A stretch of 5,799 nt of DNA from NCBI GenBank assembly GCA_002455215.1, contig DKKK01000155.1:6221-12019 (forward strand). Direction: 5' to 3'. This DNA comes from Anaerolineales bacterium UBA6668. Its GTDB lineage: Bacteria > Chloroflexota > Anaerolineae > Anaerolineales > UBA6668. Under the pieces are notes generated by a model that saw only the letters and a list, made by a program, of their open reading frames with translations, was not told where the DNA came from and searched no databases. Below are positions 1-5,799 of the stretch, piece after piece (position 1 is the first letter of the stretch; each line of letters begins with the position of its first letter). The translations under genes and the position numbers were made by a program.

Positions 1-29
1 ATCACCCTTTCCGACTCTGTCACAAACTC

Positions 30-1646
30 ATGCCTACGCTCATCATCCACAATGCCCGCATCTACACCCAAACCGCTTCCCAAAAGTGGAACGCCCAGCC
101 TTGGGCACAAGCCATTGCCTTTCGAGATGGGCGCGTCCTTGCAGTGGGCAAAAACCCTGAGATTTGCGCACTCGCACAACCCCACACCGAATTGCTAGAT
201 GCCCATGGGCGGCTGGTATTGCCCGGCTTAACCGATTCCCACCTGCATTTGCACCACCTTTCGCAAAAATTGCAAACACTCAATGTCGAATTGCCCACCT
301 TATCAGCCATCTTGCAGGCTGTAGCAGACCGCGCACAACAAATCCCCCCGGGCAGTTGGATTTTGGGGCAGGGCTTTCATACTGATGTAACCGGAATTGC
401 CCCACTCGCCAGCTGGCTAGATGCGGTTGCCCCTTACCATCCGGTTTACCTGCTTAGCAAAAGCGTACACAGCGGCTGGGCAAACTCACTTGCCCTGCAA
501 CAGGCACACATCACCGCCGCCACCCCCGACCCTGCCAGTGGGCAAATTGTACGCTCGCCGGATGGCTCACCCAGTGGCGCACTGCTCGAAATGGCAATGG
601 AACTGCTCACCCAAGCCATCCCGCGTCCCACCGCCAGCGAGTGGGAATCTGCTTTCCTACATTGCCAGCAAACACTGTGGCAATTGGGGCTGACGGGCGT
701 GCATTGTTTCGATGGGCGGGATAGTTTCTACACCTTGCAAAGCCTGCACCAACAAGGCAAACTGGGCTTACGCGTGCTCAAACAACTGCGTGCCAAATAC
801 CTACCCGCCGCACTCTCCTTCGGCGTACAAAGCGGTTTGGGTGATGATTGGTTGCGCCTGGGTCAGGTGAAAGTTTTTATTGATGGCGCACTCGGACCCC
901 GCACTGCCGCCATGCTCACCCCCTATGCTGGCGAACCGGATAATTTAGGCATGGTAGTGACAGACAAAGAAGAACTGACCGATATTGCTTGCCGCGCAAC
1001 CCAAATGGGTTGGGCAATGACGGTTCATGCCATTGGCGACCGCGCCAACCATGATGTGCTGGACGCTTTGCAAACCGCACGCACACTGGAAGCGCAGTTG
1101 GGCATTGCCCCTACCGCTCGGCGTCACCGTATCGAGCATGTCCAAATTTTGCACCCCAGCGATGTACCGCGTTTGGCGCACCTGCAAGTGATTGCTTCAA
1201 TGCAACCCTTACACGCTACATCGGATTATGCAATGGCAGACCGCTATTGGGGTGACCGGAGTCGCTACGCTTACGCACTGGCAAGCCAACTGCAAGCCGG
1301 GGCAGTACTGGCATTGGGGAGCGATGCCCCAGTGGAAAGCCCGAACCCTTGGCTGGGCATTCATGCCGCAGTCACCCGTACCCGCACCGATGGCACTCCC
1401 CACGCCGATGGCTGGTATCCGGCAGAGCGATTGAGCGTGGCGCAAGCAGTGCAGGGCTACACAGTGGGCGCCGCTTATGCGGCAGGCATGGAAAACCGAC
1501 TCGGCAGGTTGGACCCCGGCTTTTTGGGCGATTGTGTGCTAATTGACCGCGACATCTTCACCTGTCACCCGCAACAGATTTGGCAAACACAAGTTTTGGC
1601 AACCATTACCGGCGGGCAAGTGCGTTGGCGTGCCGATAGTCTTTGA
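30..1646 (+). CDS. Amidohydrolase family 3 (YtcJ-like) metal-dependent hydrolase
   Basis: Predicted cytoplasmic metal-dependent hydrolase of the amidohydrolase superfamily; members hydrolyse C-N bonds of amides, formamides or cyclic compounds. The exact substrate cannot be read from sequence. The 538 residues match the usual length of YtcJ-type proteins. Visible motifs, in order: an N-terminal beta-sandwich strand (MPTLIIHNARIYT), the metal-binding HxH in LPGLTDSHLHLHHL (H71, H73), SVHSGWANS (H147 region), KVFIDGALGPRTA (K281, D285), VHAIGDRA (H333), RIEH (H370) and LGSDAPVE (D432). The C-terminal strand GRLDPGFLGDCVLIDRD is typical of the composite sandwich domain. All expected metal and catalytic positions are present, so the enzyme looks intact. 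The ATG at 30 gives the typical N-terminus, but no Shine-Dalgarno is visible and the frame stays open to the window edge, so a longer start cannot be excluded. It converges on the lipoprotein gene. Family is confident; substrate unknown. Confidence 0.93.
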   Translation: MPTLIIHNARIYTQTASQKWNAQPWAQAIAFRDGRVLAVGKNPEICALAQPHTELLDAHGRLVLPGLTDSHLHLHHLSQKLQTLNVELPTLSAILQAVADRAQQIPPGSWILGQGFHTDVTGIAPLASWLDAVAPYHPVYLLSKSVHSGWANSLALQQAHITAATPDPASGQIVRSPDGSPSGALLEMAMELLTQAIPRPTASEWESAFLHCQQTLWQLGLTGVHCFDGRDSFYTLQSLHQQGKLGLRVLKQLRAKYLPAALSFGVQSGLGDDWLRLGQVKVFIDGALGPRTAAMLTPYAGEPDNLGMVVTDKEELTDIACRATQMGWAMTVHAIGDRANHDVLDALQTARTLEAQLGIAPTARRHRIEHVQILHPSDVPRLAHLQVIASMQPLHATSDYAMADRYWGDRSRYAYALASQLQAGAVLALGSDAPVESPNPWLGIHAAVTRTRTDGTPHADGWYPAERLSVAQAVQGYTVGAAYAAGMENRLGRLDPGFLGDCVLIDRDIFTCHPQQIWQTQVLATITGGQVRWRADSL

Positions 1647-1694
1647 GCAATCCGGGGTAATTTGGCACGTGTGAAAATTGCACTACGAAACTGG

Positions 1695-2660
1695 CTACTT
1701 CTTCCCTTCAGCCAACACTTCAACGCGAATGGGTGCTTGCCCGCTGGGTAGGAACACACTCGCTTGGTAAGTGCGTACTTCATTGGCAGGCAATATTTGC
1801 GCGTCATCTACCACGCGAAATCCTAGTAATTCATCCTTTGCCCCCACCCAACTTACCACCAGCCGAACCGCTTGCACTGCGTTTGGGCTTTCATTGTGGA
1901 GCGACACCTGCGCTTGCCAACTTTCCTCCTGCATTGCGATTTGTTGTTCACTAACGGTCAGGCGTAGCCATTGCTCAGCAACCGCTTGCCCATCCCCAGC
2001 CGATAGCCATTGACTGTGAACCGCACCGCCCGCGTGTGAAAACTGCGTCAAAAGCGGCACGCGTTCCCCTTGCCCTAGCACATTTAGCGCGGGAATCACC
2101 ACCTGCACCTGCTCCCCAAGCTGAACCTGCACCGCCAAATTGGCAAGTGGCTGGTTGTAGGGGTTTTCCAGCCAAGCCAGGCAAGTCTGTCCCCCGCCTG
2201 TGATGGCTTGACACTGCCAAAGCGGGACGCCAAGCGCCAGTGGGGTGGGAGTCACGGCTTGCAGTAGCGGTTGCCCGCCTTCTGCCTGTGGAATCACCAA
2301 CACCTGCCCAACGCTCAAAAAATTTGCCAGCACGCTCGGATTGGCGGCGGACAACTCTTCAACGCGAATGCCGTATTGGATGGCAATGCCGAGCAGGGTT
2401 TCGCCTGCTTGTACGGTGTGGGTTTGTGGGGTGGGCGTAGCGCTGGGTAGCGTTGTGGCGCTGGGCAGTGCGGTCGGCTGGAGCGGGTCAGGGCTAGGCG
2501 TTTGGTAGTACGTCAGGGCAACAGTAGCAAGAGTCGGGGGTGGGCTGGCAGTTGGCAGGGCTGGCGCAGTACAACTTGCCAAACTTACACCGGCAAGCGT
2601 CAGCCCAATAACCCAGACTCGCAAGGCAGTTTCGTTCTTCAAATTTACAAAGCGCGACAC
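1695..2660 (-). CDS. LysM-domain lipoprotein with Thr/Pro-rich linker
   Basis: Predicted secreted lipoprotein, 321 residues from a GTG start at 2660. Residues 1-30 form a lipoprotein signal peptide: a short charged n-region (SRFVNLKNETALR), a hydrophobic core (VWVIGLTLAGVS) and the lipobox LASC, with Cys30 as the lipidated residue. A Thr/Pro/Ser/Ala-rich spacer follows (about 31-80), then one LysM module (about 81-124, from HTVQAGETLLGIAIQYGI to VGQVLVIP). LysM modules bind peptidoglycan or related N-acetylglucosamine polymers. The rest (about 140-321) looks like one or two beta-sandwich domains; WLENPYNQPLANLAVQVQL and the stretch near 253-303 (VSLHNESPNAVQAVRLVVSW, then LLGFRVVDD) resemble FxLYD-like patterns, which is inference. 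Cys150 and Cys160 could form a disulfide. The frame stays open to an ATG at 2732, but that start would add 24 residues inside the methyltransferase gene before the signal peptide. The GTG has AAAAGG six bases upstream. A TTG at 2642 is an alternative. Specific role unknown. Confidence 0.85.
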   Translation of the reverse strand: MSRFVNLKNETALRVWVIGLTLAGVSLASCTAPALPTASPPPTLATVALTYYQTPSPDPLQPTALPSATTLPSATPTPQTHTVQAGETLLGIAIQYGIRVEELSAANPSVLANFLSVGQVLVIPQAEGGQPLLQAVTPTPLALGVPLWQCQAITGGGQTCLAWLENPYNQPLANLAVQVQLGEQVQVVIPALNVLGQGERVPLLTQFSHAGGAVHSQWLSAGDGQAVAEQWLRLTVSEQQIAMQEESWQAQVSLHNESPNAVQAVRLVVSWVGAKDELLGFRVVDDAQILPANEVRTYQASVFLPSGQAPIRVEVLAEGKK

Positions 2661-3865
2661 ACCAAGCCTTTTAGGTAGTGTCCTTCGGGGAAGCTCAGCA
2701 AGGTTGGGTGGTCGCTGGCTTGCCCCAGCCATTGGAGTGCTTGCACATCACGTTTGGCATCGTTTGCCGCGCCAAACACCACCTTCTGGAACAAGTCCGG
2801 GCTGAGCAAGCCCGAACAGCTAAAGGTCAGCAAGACCCCGCCCGGGCGTAGCAGATGAAACGCCTGCAAGTTAATATCCTTGTAGGCACGAGTAGCACGC
2901 TCCAATTGGCTTTGGTTCTGCACAAATTTGGGTGGGTCTAGTACAATCACATCAAAACGGCGGGCGGCATCGCGCATTTTGCGTAAGTAACCCGGCACAT
3001 CAGCGGCAATTAGGTCTTCTTCTGGGGCTGGGAAGTGGTTGAGTTGCAAGTTTTGCTTTGCCCAAGCCAGTGTGGGGGCGGCGCTGTCCACATTGATCAC
3101 GCGCTTTGCCCCGCCAGCATAACTCGCCACCGCAAATGCTCCGCTATATGAATAGCAATTTAACACCGTCACTTCACTGCTCCCATTTTGGGCTAAGTCT
3201 TGCACCACCTGACGCAATATCTGCCGATTTTCACGCTGGTCCAAGTAGAAGCCAGTCTTGTGCCCACCTGCCACATCTACCACGAACCGCCATTGCGTGC
3301 CATCGGTATTGCGCTCAAAGACTTCGGTCAGGTCGAGTGGCATTTGCCCAGACAACAAACCGTTACTTTCCGGTAAGCCTTCTTTGCCACGCACATCTGC
3401 ATCCGAGCGTTCGTACACGCTCTCAATGCCCGGCAAACTGGCAAGGGCGTGGGCAATCTCGCGCTTGTGAAAGTCGGCGGGAGCAGTTAGAAATTGCACC
3501 ACAATCACTGCACCATAACGGTCAGCAATTACACCGGGCAATAGGTCAGATTCGGCGTTAAGCAGGCGGTAGGCATTGGTACGCAAGGCAAGCGAAGTTC
3601 GCAGGTCATAGGCACGGCGTACCCGGCTGGTAAAGAATGTCTCATTAATTTGTGTGCCGCGATGCCAGTCCCACACCCGTGCGCGTATCTGCGACAGGGG
3701 AGAATACCCCGCCACCGCCAAAAATTCCCCATCCGCGCTCCAAACTTCCACCGCTTCGCCCATTGCCGGTTTGCCCACCACCGATTTTACCGCTCCGGCA
3801 AAAACCCACGGGTGGCGGCGGAGCAAAGATTTTTCGCGAGCAGGGTGCAAGATGAGTTTGTTCAT
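2645..3865 (-). CDS. rlmI: Class I SAM-dependent 23S rRNA (cytosine-C5) methyltransferase, RlmI-like
   Basis: Predicted cytoplasmic rRNA methyltransferase, 406 residues, close to the length of E. coli RlmI, which makes m5C1962 in 23S rRNA. An N-terminal PUA-like RNA-binding domain (about 1-75, starting MNKLILHPAREKSLLRRHPWVFAG) is followed by a linking domain (LLNAESDLLPGVIADRYG at 101-118; YERSDADVRGKEGL at 151-164) and a Rossmann methyltransferase domain. Motifs: GHKTGFYLDQRENR (201-214), SAM-binding VLNCYSYSGAFAV (234-246), acidic VINVD (256-260), DPPKF (310-314) and TFSCSG (347-352). The ending HYLKGLVCRAL is characteristic of the family. The frame is open upstream to 3970, but those 35 residues overlap the transporter gene and lack family similarity, so the ATG at 3865 is chosen. 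No Shine-Dalgarno precedes it. The target nucleotide is inferred from family and could differ, since the COG1092 group includes paralogues. Confidence 0.92.
   Translation of the reverse strand: MNKLILHPAREKSLLRRHPWVFAGAVKSVVGKPAMGEAVEVWSADGEFLAVAGYSPLSQIRARVWDWHRGTQINETFFTSRVRRAYDLRTSLALRTNAYRLLNAESDLLPGVIADRYGAVIVVQFLTAPADFHKREIAHALASLPGIESVYERSDADVRGKEGLPESNGLLSGQMPLDLTEVFERNTDGTQWRFVVDVAGGHKTGFYLDQRENRQILRQVVQDLAQNGSSEVTVLNCYSYSGAFAVASYAGGAKRVINVDSAAPTLAWAKQNLQLNHFPAPEEDLIAADVPGYLRKMRDAARRFDVIVLDPPKFVQNQSQLERATRAYKDINLQAFHLLRPGGVLLTFSCSGLLSPDLFQKVVFGAANDAKRDVQALQWLGQASDHPTLLSFPEGHYLKGLVCRAL
2667..2672 (-). promoter_or_regulatory. Ribosome binding site for the LysM lipoprotein GTG start
   Basis: Read on the - strand this is AAAAGG, six bases before the GTG at 2660. 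It lies inside the last codons of the upstream methyltransferase gene and supports the GTG over the in-frame ATG at 2732 or TTG at 2642. The match is only a partial Shine-Dalgarno, so support is moderate. Confidence 0.45.
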
Positions 3866-3899
3866 GTTGAAAAGTTTAAAAAAAAGTAATATTCGGCGG

Positions 3900-4739
3900 T
3901 TAGGCGCTACTGATAAGCCCGATTGCCACCAGCGCACAGCCAATGCCCCCCCATTGTACCAGCGAGACACGTTCCTTAAGTAAGAACTTGGAGAGTAAAA
4001 CAGTCGAAGCGGGGTAGAGCGATGAAAGAATCACCGCAATATCTAAGCGCGTGGTTTGTTTGGCAAGCACAAACAACACATTGGCAGTCACGTCCAGCCC
4101 GCCCGCTAGCACGGCAAGCGGCTGAAGGTGCGGTTGGGGGATGGCTTGGCGATTCAGCGCCAGCAAGAGCAATGCCCCCAACACTGCCATTGCTCGCGCA
4201 ACCAGCAAAGGCAAAAAGACTTTTTCGGTAGAAACTTGCGAGATACAGATGAAAAAGCCACCAAAGCCAACACCTGCAATGACAGCATAGCCCAGACCTT
4301 GCCAGTAATGGGCTTGCCCGGCGCTTTCGGTTTGCGAAACCAGCGCAATGCCGACCAATGCCAGCACAAACCCACCCAACTGCAATGGGGTGGGCAAGCC
4401 ATTGAATAGGATACCGTACAACACTGGCAGGGCGGCACTGATAACGGCGGCAGTTGGGGCAACACTCGCCGAGTGCCCTTCGGACAAGCCGCGATACAAT
4501 GCCATGATGCCCAGTGCGCCACACGTACCAGCCAGCGCAGAGAACAAAATTTCGCGCGGGGTGAGCGCTGGTTCACGCCAGACCAAAGCCACCAACACCA
4601 GCAAAAGCAAGCCACTGCTCGCCGAGACAGCCAAAACCTGAAAAGGGCTGGTTCTCTGTGTGGCGCGTCCGCCAACAAAGTCGCCTGCCCCCCAAACTGC
4701 CGCAGATGCTAGCGCGAGTAAATTTCCGAGCATGGTCAT
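3900..4739 (-). CDS. EamA/DMT-superfamily 10-TM transporter
   Basis: Predicted inner-membrane permease of the drug/metabolite transporter superfamily, 279 residues, a normal length for proteins with two EamA repeats. About ten hydrophobic segments are visible (near residues 5-23, 34-53, 66-82, 91-111, 119-136, 147-166, 177-195, 206-226, 233-253 and 259-277). The two halves fall at about 1-137 and 147-277. Family-like motifs are AAVWGAGDFVGGRA near the start, APTAAVISAALPVLYGILF closing the fourth helix, and SSLYPASTVLLSKFLLKERVSLVQWGGIGCALVAIGL at the end. Substrates in this family range from amino acids to nucleotides and drugs; nothing here decides which, nor import versus export. Its ATG overlaps the yggT stop by one base (TAATG), so translation is probably coupled; a second ATG two codons later is also possible. 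The gene belongs to the same leftward run as its neighbours. Confidence 0.92.
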   Translation of the reverse strand: MTMLGNLLALASAAVWGAGDFVGGRATQRTSPFQVLAVSASSGLLLLVLVALVWREPALTPREILFSALAGTCGALGIMALYRGLSEGHSASVAPTAAVISAALPVLYGILFNGLPTPLQLGGFVLALVGIALVSQTESAGQAHYWQGLGYAVIAGVGFGGFFICISQVSTEKVFLPLLVARAMAVLGALLLLALNRQAIPQPHLQPLAVLAGGLDVTANVLFVLAKQTTRLDIAVILSSLYPASTVLLSKFLLKERVSLVQWGGIGCALVAIGLISSA

Positions 4740-4984
4740 TAGCGAAAAATTCTAGTCAAAATACTACCCAAAATTTGTAGCGCCAAAATTGCCGCAACTG
4801 GGCTGAAGTCTAAGCCACCCATCGGTGGTATGATGCGGCGAAACGGCGCAAGAATGGGCTCAACAATCGTATGGATTGTCGCCACAAACGGGTTGCGGTA
4901 ATCTTGCACAATAAAACTCAAGATTGAATTGATAATGATCAGTAGTACAAGAAGGTTGATAATGCCATTGATAATAGTTGCCAT
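4739..4984 (-). CDS. yggT: YggT family small membrane protein
   Basis: Small integral membrane protein of the YggT (YlmG/CCB3-related) family, 81 residues. Two hydrophobic segments (about 3-25 and 61-78) flank the conserved loop VEPILAPFRRIIPPMGGLDFSPV, which is diagnostic for the family. The biochemical role is not settled; relatives have been linked to membrane and division-site organisation, osmotic tolerance and, in plastids, nucleoid distribution and cytochrome b6 assembly. It sits 23 bases after yggS, a neighbourhood found in many bacteria, often beside sepF and divIVA; neither of those is in this window. The stop overlaps the transporter start by one base. Assignment is secure despite the short length because the loop motif is nearly canonical. 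Confidence 0.93.
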   Translation of the reverse strand: MATIINGIINLLVLLIIINSILSFIVQDYRNPFVATIHTIVEPILAPFRRIIPPMGGLDFSPVAAILALQILGSILTRIFR

Positions 4985-4991
4985 AAAATTG

Positions 4992-4996
4992 TCACC
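4992..4996 (-). promoter_or_regulatory. Ribosome binding site for yggT
   Basis: On the - strand GGTGA lies seven bases before the yggT ATG at 4984, matching the 3' half of the extended Shine-Dalgarno GGAGGTGA. It is one of the two plausible ribosome binding sites seen in this run of genes and falls in the 23-base gap after yggS. Confidence 0.5.
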
Positions 4997-5007
4997 GTAA
5001 AAATAGA

Positions 5008-5742
5008 TTATGCTTCATCTGCAAAAATTGCAGAGCCAACACGCACCAAAGTTGCGCCACACGCGATAGCGATTTCAAAATCATCACTCATCCCCATACT
5101 CAAATGTTGCCATGTGCCGGCAGGGAAGCGTCTCGCCAAATCATCGCGCAAACGTGCCAAACTGCCAAACACCGCTGAAATTGTAGCACGTTCCGCACCC
5201 AAAGGCGCCATGCACATCAGCCCCTGCACCTGCAATTGGGGAAAATCCAACAAGCGGGCGGTTTCATTCAAGAAAGGCTGGTAAACGCTGGGCGAGCTTT
5301 GCCAATCTTGCAAGGAGAAACCCCCTTTGCTGGCTTCTCCAGAGATATTACATTCTAACAAAATCGGCAACGGGGCTTGCGTTTGGTGGGCGCTGGCTAA
5401 TTTTTCCCCCAACTCGAAGCGGTCGAGCGAATGGAGAAGCGCATAGTCGTTACCTGCGAAGTATTTCGCCTTACGGCTTTGCACGTGCCCAATAAAGTGC
5501 CACTGGATGGGACGCCCAGCCTGCTCAAAGGCACGGGCAGACTGAATGCGTTCATGTGCCGCAGGGAAGCGATTTTCGCCAAAATGTACCTGCTTGGTTT
5601 GCTCATACAAAGCCTGCACCTTCCACAGCGGCTGTCCTTTGGAAACAGCTACCAATTGTACCGTTTCTGTTTGGCGTTGGCTACGCTGACATGCCAGCAA
5701 AATTCGCTCTTGAATAGCGTGGTAATGGTCAAGGAAGGACAT
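5008..5742 (-). CDS. yggS: YggS/PLPBP family PLP-binding homeostasis protein
   Basis: Cytoplasmic pyridoxal-5'-phosphate-binding protein of the YggS/PROSC family, 244 residues, the usual length. The family has an alanine-racemase-like TIM-barrel fold but no clear catalytic activity; it buffers PLP and affects amino-acid and keto-acid balance. Visible motifs: LVAVSKGQP with the PLP lysine at K35, HFGENR (53-58), WHFIGHVQSRK (81-91), LECNISGEASKGGF (129-142), GLMCMAP (174-180) and the phosphate-binding C-terminus SMGMSDDFEIAIACGATLVRVGSAIF (215-240). Two small departures: VSKGQP where VSKTKP is common, and the C-terminus IFADEA where IFG is usual. Neither removes a known ligand. The ATG at 5742 gives a complete N-terminus but no Shine-Dalgarno precedes it; the leader is instead a C-rich repeat when read in the gene's sense. 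It is the first visible gene of the leftward run. Confidence 0.95.
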   Translation of the reverse strand: MSFLDHYHAIQERILLACQRSQRQTETVQLVAVSKGQPLWKVQALYEQTKQVHFGENRFPAAHERIQSARAFEQAGRPIQWHFIGHVQSRKAKYFAGNDYALLHSLDRFELGEKLASAHQTQAPLPILLECNISGEASKGGFSLQDWQSSPSVYQPFLNETARLLDFPQLQVQGLMCMAPLGAERATISAVFGSLARLRDDLARRFPAGTWQHLSMGMSDDFEIAIACGATLVRVGSAIFADEA

Positions 5743-5799
5743 GGGAAGAGGGAGTGGGAAACGGGGTATGGGATAGGAGATACGGGATACGGGATATGG
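5743..5799. repeat. Degenerate heptanucleotide tandem repeat, consensus GGGATAC
   Basis: The whole leader of yggS is built from units close to GGGATAC with a 7-base period on the + strand: GGGAAGA (5743), GGGAGT (5750, six bases), GGGAAAC (5756), GGGGTAT (5763), GGGATAG (5770), GAGATAC (5777), GGGATAC (5784), GGGATAT (5791), then GG at the edge. The array starts directly beside the yggS start codon, is most regular toward the right, and continues past the window end. The same strand carries G runs of three or more separated by 3-4 bases (5743-5772), fitting a G-quadruplex pattern. No promoter or Shine-Dalgarno could be recognised within it. Confidence 0.8.

Noticed and set aside
1647..1694. 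Possible bidirectional terminator in the 48-base gap between the convergent genes
   Set aside because: Only a 5-base GCAAT/ATTGC pair with a 25-base loop and the CACGTG palindrome are present, with no strong stem followed by a T tract.
2661..2732. Upstream ATG start for the LysM lipoprotein at 2732
   Set aside because: It would place 24 Pro/Arg-rich residues before an otherwise well-formed signal peptide, and this stretch is explained by the methyltransferase C-terminus.
3106..3561. Open frame of 151 codons on the + strand
   Set aside because: It lies entirely opposite the rlmI-like gene, its translation is rich in Arg, His, Ser and Pro with no recognisable motif, and it has no supporting start context.
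3878..3899. Promoter before rlmI (AATATTAC as a -10-like element)
   Set aside because: No matching -35 element at suitable spacing could be identified, and A/T-rich sequence alone is insufficient.
3866..3970. N-terminal extension of the rlmI-like protein to an ATG at 3970
   Set aside because: The 35 extra residues overlap the transporter coding region and precede the typical family N-terminus MNKLILHP.
3976..4524. Open frame of 182 codons in another - strand frame within the transporter gene
   Set aside because: The EamA protein accounts for this stretch with clear membrane segments; the alternative frame gives a Cys- and Trp-rich composition typical of an out-of-frame reading.
1..5799. CRISPR array, tRNA, insertion sequence or defence system
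   Set aside because: No spaced identical repeats, tRNA-like cloverleaf, transposase or nuclease motifs were seen; the only repeat array is the spacerless heptamer tract at the right edge.

Overview
The window looks like an ordinary bacterial chromosome segment from a moderately GC-rich organism. It is densely packed, with no stretch over 300 bases lacking a gene. The predicted lipoprotein's threonine/proline-rich linker after the lipid-anchor cysteine, followed by one LysM module, is a style often seen in Chloroflexota (Anaerolineae-like). That is the best guess at the source, held loosely, since no rRNA or phylogenetic marker is present.

Layout. On the + strand, 30-1646 encodes a metal-dependent amidohydrolase of the YtcJ / amidohydrolase-3 type. 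It converges on a run of five genes on the - strand, read from the right edge leftward: yggS (PLP-binding homeostasis protein, 5742-5008), yggT (small membrane protein, 4984-4739), an EamA/DMT-type transporter (4739-3900), an RlmI-type 23S rRNA cytosine methyltransferase (3865-2645), and a LysM lipoprotein (2660-1695). Gaps in this run are 23 nt and 34 nt, and two junctions overlap (a 1-nt TAATG stop/start and a 16-nt overlap). The five genes are therefore probably one transcription unit. The yggS-yggT pairing is a widely conserved neighbourhood; the last three genes look like local additions with no obvious shared pathway.

The leader of yggS (5743-5799, running off the window edge) is not normal intergenic sequence. 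It is a degenerate tandem repeat with a 7-base period (consensus GGGATAC on the + strand), which also satisfies a G-quadruplex pattern. This is the most unusual signal in the window. The remaining observations concern translation starts and one lipoprotein of unfamiliar architecture. I found no tRNA, rRNA, CRISPR array, insertion sequence, phage gene or defence-like system.
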